NCBI GenBank assembly: GCA_046346665.1
Contig: JAXMHQ010000042.1
Span: forward strand, 1 to 39,724
DNA from: JAXMHQ01 sp046346665
Lineage (GTDB): Bacteria; Verrucomicrobiota; Verrucomicrobiia; Limisphaerales; JAXMHQ01
DNA: 39,724 bases
Direction: 5' to 3'
In this document: in pieces, positions 1 to 9,523 of the stretch
How positions within the stretch are numbered: the stretch's first letter is position 1
How the letters are laid out: the number at the start of each line of letters is the position of its first letter
Position numbers and translations under genes: made by a program
The notes under the pieces: model-generated
What the model was told of the DNA's origin: nothing
Seen by the model: the letters and a program-made list of their open reading frames with translations, nothing else
Database searches by the model: none

Positions 1-2743
1 CCTGCTTCTTCTCCTCGGTCACCGTGCTCTTGATGCGGTCGGATTCCTTCTTGGAGGAGACCTTCACGTCCATCACGATGCCGTAGGTGCCGGAGGGAAC
101 CTTGAGCGAGGTGTCCTTCACGTCGGCGGCCTTCTCGCCGAAAATGGCGCGGAGCAGCCGTTCCTCGGGCGCGAGTTCGGTCTCCGATTTCGGAGTGATC
201 TTGCCGACCAGGATGTCCCCGGGCTTCACTTCGGCGCCGACGCGGATGACGCCGTCGGGTCCCAGGTTCTTGAGCGCTTCATCGCCGAGGTTCGGGATGT
301 CGCGCGTGATTTCCTCGGGTCCCAGCTTGGTGTCGCGGGCGCTGACTTCGAATTCATCGATGTGGATCGACGTGAAGACGTCGTCCTTGACGATGCGTTC
401 GCTGATGAGGATGGCGTCCTCGAAGTTGTAGCCGTTCCAGGGCATGAACGCGACGAGCACGTTGCGGCCGAGGGCGAGTTCGCCGTCGCGCGTGCACGGG
501 CCGTCGGCGATGACCTGTCCCTTTTTCACGGTGTCCCCCTTCTTCACCAGGATTTTCTGGTTGATGCAGGTGGCGGCGTTGGACCGCATGAATTTGCGGA
601 CCTGGTAGACCCAGAGACCTTTCTCGGGGTCGTGACGGAGCTTTTTCTTGGTCTCGGGCAGCTTGCCGTCCTCGGTGATGACGATGAGGCTGCCGGTGAC
701 GGAAGCGACCTTGCCGGCTTCCTCGGCGACGATGACGGCGCGCGAGTCGCGGGCGACGCGTTCCTCGAGGCCGGTGGCGACGAACGGCGCCTCGGTCACG
801 AGCAGCGGCACGGCCTGGCGTTGCATGTTCGAACCCATCAACGCGCGGTTCGCATCGTCGTGTTCAAGAAACGGAATCAGGCTCGCGGCAACCGAAACGA
901 GCTGCTTCGGCGACACGTCCATGTAGTCGATGCGGGCGGGATCGAGGTCGACGAAATCGCCGCGGCCGCCACGGCAGACAACCCGGTCCTGCGTGAACCG
1001 GCCCTTGTCGTCGAGCGGCGAATTGGCCTGGGCGATGAAGAACGATTCCTCGCGGTCGGCAGTGAGGTATTCAATCTTCTCCGCGACGCGGCCGTTTTCA
1101 ACCTTGCGGTACGGGGTTTCGAGGAACCCGAAATCATTGATCCGGGCAAACGTGGCCAGCGACGCGATGAGGCCGATGTTCGGGCCTTCGGGCGTTTCCA
1201 CCGGGCAGATGCGTCCGTAATGCGAAGGGTGCACGTCGCGGACTTCGAAGCCCGCGCGGTCGCGCGAAAGACCGCCGGGTCCGAGTGCCGACAGGCGCCG
1301 TTTGTGCGTCAGTTCGGCCAGCGGATTGATCTGGTCCATGAACTGGGACAACTGGCTGCGGCCGAAGAAATCGCGGATGACGGCGGAGAGCGCCTTGGGA
1401 TTGATGAGTTTCTGGGGCGACATGGACTCGACACCCTGGTCGAAGAGCGTCATGCGCTCCTTGACGAGGCGTTCGGTGCGGGCGAGGCCGACCCGGCACT
1501 GGTTGGCGAGCAATTCGCCCACGGTGCGGACGCGGCGGCTGCCGAGGTGATCGATGTCGTCCAGCGTGCCCTCGCCCTTCTTGAGGCGGAGCAGGTACTT
1601 GGTGGCGGCCACCAGGTCTTCCTTGGTCAGGATGCGGGAGTCGCCGCCCTTGATGCCCAGTTTCTGGTTGATCTTGTAACGGCCGACGCGGCCGAGATCG
1701 TAACGTTTCGGATCGAAGAACAGGCGCTTGATGAGGGCGCGCGCGTTGGCGGCGGTCGGGGGATCACCGGGGCGGAGGCGGCGGTAGATGTCCTTGAGGG
1801 CCTCCTCCTCGTTCTTGGCGGGATCCTTCTTCATGCACTTGATGACGATCCCTTCGTCGGCGGTGGTGTCGACGACTTTGAGCCTGGTGACGCCGAGTTC
1901 GGCGATCTGCTTCACGACGGCCTTGGAAAGCGGTTCGAAGGCGCGGGCAACGACGAGTCCCTTGTCCTGGTCGACAGCGTCCTCGATGAGGACCTTGTTC
2001 GGCAGGTCATCGCGCTTCTCGGCTTCCTTCACGGTCAGCTCTTCCACATCGTAGAACAGCTTCAGGATTTCCTCGTCCGTGCCGCGGTTTTTGTCGGCAT
2101 CCTTGCCCTTGCCTTCCCCGTCGAGAAAGCTCAGCGCGCGGAAGAACGTGGTCGTGAGAAATTTCCGGCGGCGCTTCTTGCGGTCGAGATAAACGTAGAG
2201 CAGGTCGCTGGTGTCGAACTGCGCTTCGTACCAGGAGCCGCGGTCGGGGATGATGCGGAAGGAATGGAGCGTCTTGCCGTTGGGATGCTGGGTGGCTTCG
2301 AAGGCGAGGCCGGGCGAGCGATGGAGCTGGCTGACGATGACGCGTTCGGCGCCGTTGATGACGAACGTGCCCTGCGGAGTCATGAGCGGCAATTCGCCCA
2401 TGAACACCTTTTCTTCCTTCGTGCCTTTTTCCTCCTTGAGCAGGAAGGTCACGTAAAGGGGCGCGCCGAAGGTGAGGCCTTCGCGCAGGCACTCAAGCCA
2501 GTCGAGCTTGGGCTCGCCGATCTCGTAGGAATGAAAGTCGAGGACGCATTTGCCATCGTAACTCTCGATGGGGAACACCTCGGTGAAAACAGCCTGCAAT
2601 CCGAGGTTCTTGCGCTTGGATTGGGGCAGTTCCGCCTGCAGGAACTCCCGGTAGGAGTTCGTCTGCAATTCAATCAGGTTCGGCGGGGCAATGATCTCTT
2701 TGATCTTGCCGAAGTTCACTCGTTCTGTTGCTCGCGATGGCAT
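1..2743 (-). CDS. rpoB: RNA polymerase beta subunit (partial, C-terminus outside window)
   Basis: This gene encodes the beta subunit of the DNA-dependent RNA polymerase core, which forms much of the catalytic cleft. The ATG is at 2743 and the frame stays open to the left edge, giving about 914 codons of a protein usually 1200-1300 residues long. The start reads MPSRATERVNFGKIKEIIAP and is followed by NLIELQTNSYREFLQ, the usual beta N-terminus. The last codons in the window read ...SDRIKSTVTEEKKQ. It is the last gene seen in the secE-nusG-rplKAJL-rpoB block, and rpoC is expected beyond the edge. The 233-nt gap to rplL contains a strong GC-rich hairpin. A long open frame on the opposite strand is only a compositional shadow. 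Confidence 0.97.
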   Translation of the reverse strand, partial: MPSRATERVNFGKIKEIIAPPNLIELQTNSYREFLQAELPQSKRKNLGLQAVFTEVFPIESYDGKCVLDFHSYEIGEPKLDWLECLREGLTFGAPLYVTFLLKEEKGTKEEKVFMGELPLMTPQGTFVINGAERVIVSQLHRSPGLAFEATQHPNGKTLHSFRIIPDRGSWYEAQFDTSDLLYVYLDRKKRRRKFLTTTFFRALSFLDGEGKGKDADKNRGTDEEILKLFYDVEELTVKEAEKRDDLPNKVLIEDAVDQDKGLVVARAFEPLSKAVVKQIAELGVTRLKVVDTTADEGIVIKCMKKDPAKNEEEALKDIYRRLRPGDPPTAANARALIKRLFFDPKRYDLGRVGRYKINQKLGIKGGDSRILTKEDLVAATKYLLRLKKGEGTLDDIDHLGSRRVRTVGELLANQCRVGLARTERLVKERMTLFDQGVESMSPQKLINPKALSAVIRDFFGRSQLSQFMDQINPLAELTHKRRLSALGPGGLSRDRAGFEVRDVHPSHYGRICPVETPEGPNIGLIASLATFARINDFGFLETPYRKVENGRVAEKIEYLTADREESFFIAQANSPLDDKGRFTQDRVVCRGGRGDFVDLDPARIDYMDVSPKQLVSVAASLIPFLEHDDANRALMGSNMQRQAVPLLVTEAPFVATGLEERVARDSRAVIVAEEAGKVASVTGSLIVITEDGKLPETKKKLRHDPEKGLWVYQVRKFMRSNAATCINQKILVKKGDTVKKGQVIADGPCTRDGELALGRNVLVAFMPWNGYNFEDAILISERIVKDDVFTSIHIDEFEVSARDTKLGPEEITRDIPNLGDEALKNLGPDGVIRVGAEVKPGDILVGKITPKSETELAPEERLLRAIFGEKAADVKDTSLKVPSGTYGIVMDVKVSSKKESDRIKSTVTEEKKQ

Positions 2744-2925
2744 TGGTACCTTTTCAGAATGGCCGTTCGATTCGACGGCCCGTTATTTCAGCTAAACGAC
2801 ACAAGGCAAGGTCTCTGTCTTTCACAGCGAACTTGCCCTCTCTCAAGTCACTCGGCGGTGGCTTCGATTAAATTCCGTTCTCTAATGTAAAAATCTTTTC
2901 TACTTAAACCCGGCCCAGGCAAATC

Positions 2926-2962
2926 GGGGCGGCGGGCCCGCTGCAGCGGGCGTCGCCGCCCC
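2926..2962 (-). promoter_or_regulatory. GC-rich hairpin between rplL and rpoB
   Basis: The outer stem pairs GGGGCGGCG (2926-2934) with CGCCGCCCC (2954-2962). Inside it lies the perfect 16-bp palindrome GCCCGCTGCAGCGGGC (2936-2951). It starts about 15 nt after the rplL stop in the direction of transcription. No U-tract follows, so a classical terminator is unlikely. In Escherichia coli the rplL-rpoB gap holds an attenuator and an RNase III site; an equivalent role here is inference from position only. It could also be a REP-like repeat. Confidence 0.5.
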
Positions 2963-2976
2963 AAAACGTTCCCGAA

Positions 2977-3369
2977 TTACTTGACTTCGACTTTCGCGCC
3001 GGCTTCTTCGAGCTTCTTCTTGGCGGCATCGGAGTCGGCCTTGTTCGCGCCTTCGAGGATGGGCTTGGGAGCGCCTTCGACGAGGGCTTTGGCTTCGGCG
3101 AGGCCGAGGCCGGCTTTGACTTCGCGGACGGCCTTGATGACGGCAATCTTCTTGTCGGCCGGCACCGAGGCGAGGATCACGTCGAAGGTGTCCTTGGCGG
3201 CGGCGGCGGGGGCAGCGCCACCCGCGGCGGGAGCGCCGGCGGCGGCGACCGCGACAGGCGCGGCGGCGGACACGCCCCACTTGGTTTCGAGTTCCTTCAC
3301 GAGATCGGCGATTTCAATCACCGTCGCGCTGCTGAGTGCTTCCACGATCTGAGCTTTATCCAGGGCCAT
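2977..3369 (-). CDS. rplL: 50S ribosomal protein L7/L12
   Basis: L7/L12 forms the flexible stalk of the large ribosomal subunit that recruits and stimulates translational GTPases. The 130-residue protein has the N-terminal dimerisation domain (about 1-35, ALDKAQIVEALSSATVIEI), an Ala/Pro/Gly-rich hinge (about 36-58), and the C-terminal domain starting at KDTFDVIL. The C-terminal domain contains the conserved KIAVIKAVREVKAGLGLAEA helix and ends in VEVK. The length is slightly above the usual 120-125 because the hinge is extended. ATG at 3369. It lies between rplJ and rpoB, as in most bacteria. Confidence 0.98.
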   Translation of the reverse strand: MALDKAQIVEALSSATVIEIADLVKELETKWGVSAAAPVAVAAAGAPAAGGAAPAAAAKDTFDVILASVPADKKIAVIKAVREVKAGLGLAEAKALVEGAPKPILEGANKADSDAAKKKLEEAGAKVEVK

Positions 3370-3397
3370 ACTATTTTCTTTCGATTCGTCTCGTCGT

Positions 3398-3494
3398 CAG
3401 GGGCGGCCGCCCCTGGTTTCAGCCCGCTGCCTGCGGGCCGACGATTTACGTTGTTGTTTGTTTGTTTAACCGCCCGGCGGTTCGGGCCGGGCGG
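3398..3494 (-). promoter_or_regulatory. Three consecutive GC-rich hairpins in the rplJ-rplL gap
   Basis: The 148-nt gap between rplJ and rplL holds three dyads. The first is a perfect 18-bp palindrome, CAGGGGCGGCCGCCCCTG (3398-3415). The second is a GCCCGC/GCGGGC hairpin (3422-3438). The third is a 9-bp stem, CCGCCCGGC (3470-3478) with GCCGGGCGG (3486-3494), around a 7-nt loop. None is followed by a U-run on the minus strand. They may tune the known excess of L7/L12 over L10 by mRNA processing, or they may be REP-type repeats that settled here. Position is the only functional evidence. Confidence 0.45.
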
Positions 3495-3517
3495 AAATGG
3501 TTAATATTCCTCCAAAA

Positions 3518-4027
3518 TCAGCCTTTGTCCACCTTCGCCTGCAACACGCGCGCCATCTGGGAGGCGGGTGTGTTCAGCAATCTGACCAGTTTGGACGCCG
3601 GGGCGTTCAACACGCCAAGCAAAGTGGCGCGGAGAACTTCGATGGACGGCAGGTCGGCCAGCGTAAGGATTTCCGTATCCGCCAGGCGCTGGTTGTCCAG
3701 GAAGCCGAATTTGATCTTCAGCCGGTCGAACTCCGAGCCGAAGGTTTTGACGACCTTGGCGGCGGTGGAGATGTCCTTCTGGCCGGTGACAACGGCGAGC
3801 TGGCCGGAGAGGGATCCGTTGAGCTCGCTGACGCCGGCTTCCTTGGCGGCGATCTGGAAGATGGAGTTTTTGACGATGTGGATTTCCGCGCCGGCCTTGC
3901 GCAGGCGTTTGCGGAGCTCGGACAGGTGACCCACCTTCATCCCGCGGTAATCGACGACGATGAAGAACGGCGAGGCGTTGAGCCGGGCCAGGTATTCCTT
4001 CGTTAAATATTGCTTCTCTTGACGCAT
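3518..4027 (-). CDS. rplJ: 50S ribosomal protein L10
   Basis: L10 anchors the L7/L12 dimers to the ribosome and, in well-studied bacteria, autoregulates the rplJL mRNA. I place the start at the ATG at 4027 (MRQEKQYLTKEYLARLN), giving 169 residues, close to the family norm. The frame is also open 12 codons upstream to an ATG at 4063, but that would begin directly after the rplA stop and adds a non-conserved tail. Family features include FFIVVDYRGMKVGHLSELR near residue 20 and the C-terminal LLNTPASQMARVLQAKVD, the segment that binds L12 dimers. The gap to rplA is 36 nt, so any L10-binding leader would overlap the end of rplA. Confidence 0.96.
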   Translation of the reverse strand: MRQEKQYLTKEYLARLNASPFFIVVDYRGMKVGHLSELRKRLRKAGAEIHIVKNSIFQIAAKEAGVSELNGSLSGQLAVVTGQKDISTAAKVVKTFGSEFDRLKIKFGFLDNQRLADTEILTLADLPSIEVLRATLLGVLNAPASKLVRLLNTPASQMARVLQAKVDKG

Positions 4028-4063
4028 AATGTTGGTTCGTTTGGTCGTTTCCGGTCGCGGCAA

Positions 4064-4759
<696 letters not shown>

Positions 4760-4823
4760 GTGTTTCGTTGCGGTTCGATCGAATCCCGGCCTGCCGGAAT
4801 TCTCCCGCGGTTTTGGGTTGTGA

Positions 4824-5249
4824 TCAGCCGACGACTTCAATGCCCATGCTGCGGGCGGTGCCGGCGATGACTCGGAACGCGGCTTCTTCGTTCACCGCGT
4901 TCAAATCTTTGGACTTCAGCTTGACGATATCCAGGACCTGTTTGCGGGTGACTTTCCCGACCTTGTCCTTGTTCGGTTCCTTGGATCCGGCGGTGATGCC
5001 GGCGGCTTTCTTGAGCAGCACGGAGGCGGGGGGCGACTTCGTGATGAAGGTGAACGACTTGTCCTGGTAAACCGTGATGACCACGGGGATGATCAGGCCG
5101 GCGTCCTGCTTGGTGGCCGCGTTGAATTCCTTGCAGAAGCCCATGATGTTGACGCCGTGCTGGCCGAGCGCGGGGCCGACGGGCGGCGCCGGGTTGGCCT
5201 GGCCGGCCGGGATCTGCAGCTTGATGATGCCTGTAACTTTCTTTGCCAT
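4824..5249 (-). CDS. rplK: 50S ribosomal protein L11
   Basis: L11 binds 23S rRNA at the GTPase-associated centre and is needed for the stringent response and thiostrepton binding. The 141-residue sequence is full length. The N-terminal domain has KLQIPAGQANPAPPVGPALG and the C-terminal RNA-binding domain ends with AFRVIAGTARSMGIEVVG. ATG at 5249. The 114-nt gap to nusG upstream is filled by a GTTAAAC-type dyad repeat, which is unusual inside this operon. Confidence 0.98.
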   Translation of the reverse strand: MAKKVTGIIKLQIPAGQANPAPPVGPALGQHGVNIMGFCKEFNAATKQDAGLIIPVVITVYQDKSFTFITKSPPASVLLKKAAGITAGSKEPNKDKVGKVTRKQVLDIVKLKSKDLNAVNEEAAFRVIAGTARSMGIEVVG

Positions 5250-5266
5250 AACTTCGCTTTCTTAAA

Positions 5267-5358
5267 GAGTTAAATCGTTAAACAGTTAAACCGTTAAATT
5301 GTCGCGCGCGTCTGGCCGTTTCTCGTTTTAACCATTTAACCAGTCAACCGTTCAACCA
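5267..5358. repeat. GTTAAAC-type dyad repeat inside the nusG-rplK gap
   Basis: The left arm (about 5267-5300) consists of degenerate tandem units of the form GTTAAAnnG. The right arm (about 5325-5358) has the inverse, TTTAACC/TTCAACC units. The central 24 nt are GC-rich. A second copy of the same family lies at 15231-15329. On RNA the arms could form a long imperfect stem. It occupies almost the whole gap between nusG and rplK. Confidence 0.75.
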
Positions 5359-5363
5359 ACGGC

Positions 5364-5912
5364 TCAGCCCTTTTCCACCTGCCAGTATTCCAGTTCCACC
5401 GGCGTGTTGCGGCCGAAAATGTTCACCGTCACCTTCAGCTTGCCGCGTTCAGGCTCGATTTCCTCGATCACACCGCTGAAGTTCAGGAACGGACCGTTGT
5501 TGATCTTGACGGTCTCGCCCACTTCAAAGCTGACCTTCGGCCGCTCGGTTTCTTCCGAGGCGGAAATCTGGGCCTTGATCGACTCGACTTCCTCGGCCGG
5601 CGTCGGTGTGGGCGGTTCGCCACCCACAAAACCGATCACACCCTGGGTTTCCTTGATGAAATACCAGGGTTGCTCGATGATGCGCTTTTCCTCATCGAGC
5701 AGCACCATGTCCACAAAAACGTAACCGGGCCAGAGTTTGCGGGTGGACACCGTCTTCTTCTGGTTGCGCACTTCCACCACCTTCTCCATCGGGACGAGCA
5801 CTTCCTTGATGTACTCGCCCATCTCTTCGCTTTTAATGCGCTTTTCGATGCTTTCCTTGACCTTCTGCTCCTGGCCGGAAAGGGTATGGATGACAAACCA
5901 CTGGCTTCGCAT
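5364..5912 (-). CDS. nusG: Transcription termination/antitermination factor NusG
   Basis: NusG binds RNA polymerase, suppresses pausing, and couples it to Rho or to ribosomal protein S10. The 182-residue protein has the NGN domain (about 1-115) with SQWFVIHTLSGQEQKVKESI and RKLWPGYVFVDMVL. After an acidic/proline linker comes the KOW domain (about 127-182) with VGETVKINNGPFLNFSG. ATG at 5912, 12 nt after secE, so the two are surely cotranscribed. Confidence 0.98.
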   Translation of the reverse strand: MRSQWFVIHTLSGQEQKVKESIEKRIKSEEMGEYIKEVLVPMEKVVEVRNQKKTVSTRKLWPGYVFVDMVLLDEEKRIIEQPWYFIKETQGVIGFVGGEPPTPTPAEEVESIKAQISASEETERPKVSFEVGETVKINNGPFLNFSGVIEEIEPERGKLKVTVNIFGRNTPVELEYWQVEKG

Positions 5913-5924
5913 GATTCAGTTGCG

Positions 5925-6188
5925 TTAGACCTTTGAGATCAGGAACATGACCTTGACGAAAATGTAATCGGCCACCACGACGAAGGCGCCGAGCAGAAAG
6001 ATGGACAGCGCCACGAGCACGGTGGAGCCTTTCAGTTCCTCCCAGGTGGGCCAGGTGCACTTCTTCAGCTCTTCACGGGTTTGAGCCACGTACGCCGAGA
6101 TGCGGAGCAGGTAACCCTTCCACCAGAGAAAGGCAAACACCACTCCGACCACCACGACCCACACCAGTAATCTTGTCAGACCATTCAC
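5925..6188 (-). CDS. secE: Preprotein translocase subunit SecE
   Basis: SecE is the clamp subunit of the SecYEG protein-export channel in the inner membrane. The 87-residue protein has one membrane segment near the N-terminus (about 7-25) and the conserved amphipathic stretch REELKKCTWPTWEELKGST. A second membrane segment follows at about 56-80. Translation appears to begin at GTG (6188). The ATG four bases downstream (6184) is in another frame. An U-rich stretch (TTTTTT) directly precedes the start. The two-segment layout is common in non-proteobacterial SecE proteins. Confidence 0.95.
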   Translation of the reverse strand: MNGLTRLLVWVVVVGVVFAFLWWKGYLLRISAYVAQTREELKKCTWPTWEELKGSTVLVALSIFLLGAFVVVADYIFVKVMFLISKV

Positions 6189-6218
6189 AAAAAATTCTTT
6201 TCAGCCGTCGCTCCGGAC

Positions 6219-6250
6219 GTCTTCGCTCTTGCTTCGCGGCGAGCGAAGAC
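6219..6250 (-). promoter_or_regulatory. Hairpin between tRNA-Ser and secE
   Basis: Perfect 10-bp stem, GTCTTCGCTC (6219-6228) with GAGCGAAGAC (6241-6250), around a 12-nt loop. It begins immediately after the tRNA-Ser CCA end in the minus direction. A run of six U residues follows about 20 nt later, just before secE. This could guide tRNA 3' processing or act as an attenuator; the distance to the U-run argues against a standard terminator. Confidence 0.4.
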
Positions 6251-6340
6251 TGGCGGAGAGGGAGGGATTCGAACCCCCGTTCCGCTTGCGCGGAAAGCGG
6301 TTTTCAAGACCGCCGCAATAGACCACTCTGCCACCTCTCC
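6251..6340 (-). tRNA. tRNA-Ser (anticodon UGA)
   Basis: The acceptor strands are GGAGAGG and CCTCTCC, and the discriminator G and CCA are encoded (6251-6253). The anticodon stem-loop CGGTCTTGAAAACCG gives anticodon TGA. The long variable arm (TTTCCGCGCAAGCGGAAC region) is as expected for a serine tRNA. The T-arm contains GGTTCGAATCC. Length is 90 nt with CCA. Confidence 0.95.
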
Positions 6341-6487
6341 GTGACAGACTGGATATTGGATTATCGGATCGTGGGATGAACGCCTTCCATCCGCTCCATC
6401 AATCCATTCATCCAAAGATCCATCAATCCGCTGTTTCAGGCCCGCCTACGCTATCGCTTCGGCGCGGCAGTCCCGCCTCGGCGGAAC

Positions 6488-6563
6488 TGGCAGGGCGGGA
6501 GGGAATCGAACCCCCAACCAACGGTTTTGGAGACCGCTACTCTACCAATTGAGCTACCGCCCT
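6488..6563 (-). tRNA. tRNA-Trp (anticodon CCA)
   Basis: The acceptor AGGGCGG pairs with CCGCCCT, followed by G and an encoded CCA (6488-6490). The anticodon arm GCGGTCTCCAAAACCGT has anticodon CCA. The D-loop GTAGCTCAATTGGTAGAG and the T-arm GGTTCGATTCC are normal. Length is 76 nt. It lies between tuf and secE, a common place for tRNA-Trp. Confidence 0.97.
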
Positions 6564-6603
6564 ACTCATTGACGCCCGCTCGGCGTCCGGCCGGGGTTGA
6601 ACC

Positions 6604-6628
6604 GGGAGGCGGCTTGTCACCGCCTCCC
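6604..6628 (-). terminator. Hairpin downstream of tuf
   Basis: A 9-bp perfect stem, GGGAGGCGG (6604-6612) and CCGCCTCCC (6620-6628), with a 7-nt loop, begins 14 nt after the tuf stop. The minus-strand sequence after it is not U-rich. It may therefore serve as an mRNA 3' end stabiliser or a tRNA processing boundary rather than a strong terminator. Confidence 0.45.
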
Positions 6629-6642
6629 TGAAAGGTGTCCGA

Positions 6643-7833
<1,191 letters not shown>

Positions 7834-7895
7834 TGCGATCTCCTGATGTTGTGTGTCTGGTTTTTACAACGTTGCTTCGGTTACTACTACGAATC

Positions 7896-7971
<76 letters not shown>

Positions 7972-8205
7972 GCCGGCCAAAACTAAAAATTCATCCTGAT
8001 ACCAAAAAGCGACAAAAAATCCTGCCCCCGCCCTTCATTGGCTCAAAAGGTTAAGGGGCTGGCTATTTTTCGTCTTTTTACGGCCCAACGACTGCGGCCC
8101 AAAATACGGAACACACCTACCCCTGTCAACGGGTTTGTGAGATATTTTTTGACAATTCGACCCGAACCGTTTTCACCCCGGAAAAAGGCCGCCGAATTAC
8201 ACCTT

Positions 8206-8534
8206 AACCACGGATGGACACGGATAAACACGGATCCAAACGGCAGGGATTTTGACGCGAATCAAAGCGAATTTTCGCCAATTGTTCCTTGCAGGGTGGG
8301 GCGAGACTCCGTCGAGCCCTCGAAAAGGCTGGAGTGATGGAGTGTCGGAGTTCTTGAGTATTGAAAGGGTCGCCGCAGGCGCTCCGCGGTCTTTTCCAAC
8401 TCTCCAAAACTCCAGGACTCCACCAACCCATTTCTAGTACTGGGCTCGACAGAGTCTCGCCCCCCCAATTAGCGGAAAATTCGCGCTAATTCGCGTCAAC
8501 TCCTTCATCCGTGTGTATCCGTGTCCATCCGTGC
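8206..8534. repeat. Concentric composite dyad repeat, copy A
   Basis: This element fills most of the 758-nt gene-free stretch 7972-8729; I see nothing else recognisable in that stretch. Four mirrored layers run from outside to inside. CACGGAT decamers (8206-8240) face ATCCGTG units (8507-8534). TTTGACGCGAAT (about 8250) faces ATTCGCGTCAA (about 8488-8498). GGGGCGAGACTCCGTCGAGCC (about 8297) faces its inverse (about 8442-8464). GGAGTnnT octamers (8331-8360) face nnACTCCA units (8397-8425). The centre is the GCCGCAGGCGCTCCGCGGT segment. Copies B and C are at 9240 and 35308. Confidence 0.85.
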
Positions 8535-8729
8535 TTAAATTGCCCCTGCTTTGGCCTCAATCCCCGGTCGTTTGTGCCGTTAATAATTGGAACCGCGGAT
8601 TTTGCCGATCCCCACAAAGGACACAGCCCACGCCCCGGGATGGTTCGTTGGGACACCGATTGATTTCCTGCCGGCGATTGGTATGATCCGCAGCTTGCCG
8701 GAGGGGCGATTTTCTCCCGGCGGACAGGA

Positions 8730-9227
8730 ATGACGTCCAAAGACACAAACGCGCCGCAACATCGGCAGGCTGAAATGACGGAGCAGGAACCCCCGTGGCC
8801 AGCCGAAGTCCTTTTCCTCTGCACCGGCAATTATTACCGCAGCCGGTTCGCCGAGGAGTATTTCAATCATATCGCCCGCCAGAAAGCCTATTACGTCCGG
8901 GCTTCTTCCAAGGGATTCCGCCCCGACCTGGTCGCCAATTCGGGTCCGATGTCCTCACACGCTTTGCGCGCCCTGCAGGCCCTGGGTATCACCCCCGCGC
9001 AACCGCTCCGCATGCCGGTCCCGGTCAATAGCCGCGATTTCCTCGACCACAAATACTGCATCGCCCTCAGCAAGACCGAACATCTCCCCATGATGCAGGA
9101 ACTCTTTCCCCAACACATCAAACGCGTCCAGTTCTGGGAAGTGGAGGATCTCCTGTTCGAAAGCCCCGAATCCGCCCTGGCCTCCATCGCCAAACGCGTC
9201 GAGGCGCTGCTGGAAGATCTGCGCTGA
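8730..9227 (+). CDS. Low-molecular-weight protein-tyrosine-phosphatase-like protein
   Basis: The 165-residue protein carries a CX5R(S) phosphate-binding loop, CTGNYYRS, at C31-R37, preceded by the strand EVLFL, as in LMW phosphatases and arsenate reductases of that fold. The loop deviates from the usual CxGNICRS at two positions. The typical C-terminal Asp-Pro general acid is not obvious; an acidic EVED at about 137-140 may replace it. A later ATG (8775, MTEQE) is an equally plausible start because the first 20 residues are not conserved-looking. Activity on protein, arsenate or another phosphate cannot be judged. It stands alone between two repeat-filled gaps, convergent with hypB. Confidence 0.75.
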   Translation: MTSKDTNAPQHRQAEMTEQEPPWPAEVLFLCTGNYYRSRFAEEYFNHIARQKAYYVRASSKGFRPDLVANSGPMSSHALRALQALGITPAQPLRMPVPVNSRDFLDHKYCIALSKTEHLPMMQELFPQHIKRVQFWEVEDLLFESPESALASIAKRVEALLEDLR

Positions 9228-9239
9228 TTCCGGAGTTTT

Positions 9240-9521
9240 AACCACGGATGGACACGGATCGGAAAGGGCTTTGACGCGAATTGACGCCAATGGTGGGGCG
9301 AGACTCTGTCGAGCCCAGTTCAGGAAATGGGGTGATGGAGTCCTGGAGTCGTGGAGTGTTGGAACAGACCGGGGAGCGTCCGCAGCGGCCCTTTCAATAC
9401 TCCAGAACTCCAACGCTCCATCACTCCAGTCTTTTCGAGGGCTCGACAGAGTCTCGCCCCACCGATTAGCAAAAATTCGCGTCAATTCGCGTCAAAGGTT
9501 CCCCCATCCGCATCCATCCGT
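9240..9521. repeat. Concentric composite dyad repeat, copy B (core inverted)
   Basis: This copy fills the gap between two convergent genes (LMW-phosphatase stop 9227, hypB stop 9524). The outer layers match copy A in the same order: CACGGATGGA units, TTTGACGCGAATT, GGGGCGAGACTCTGTCGAGCCC. The core is the reverse complement of that in copy A. The CTTTTCGAGGG and GACTGG-type flank is on the right here but on the left in A, and the segment GACCGGGGAGCG corresponds to the inverse of A's CGCTCCGCGGTC. Octamer units GGAGTnnT are mirrored by nnnCTCCA units. Confidence 0.85.
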
Positions 9522-9523
9522 GC

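Noticed and set aside
362..2890. 842-codon open frame on the plus strand opposite rpoB
   Set aside because: It mirrors the rpoB reading frame in high-GC DNA and its translation is low-complexity with no recognisable domain; the rpoB assignment on the other strand is certain.
2926..2962. Rho-independent terminator between rplL and rpoB
   Set aside because: No U-tract follows the hairpin in the direction of transcription, and termination there would cut off rpoB; kept only as a possible attenuator or processing site.
4028..4063. Longer rplJ start at 4063
   Set aside because: The added residues (MPRPETTKRTNI) are not L10-like and start directly at the rplA stop codon.
6182..6184. ATG as the start of secE
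   Set aside because: It is out of frame with the SecE sequence; the in-frame start is GTG at 6188.
7972..8205. Small genes in the first part of the gap right of tRNA-Thr
   Set aside because: Open frames there are short, lack start signals and resemble no family; the promoter of the tuf block is probably here, but I could not fix its -35 and -10 boxes.
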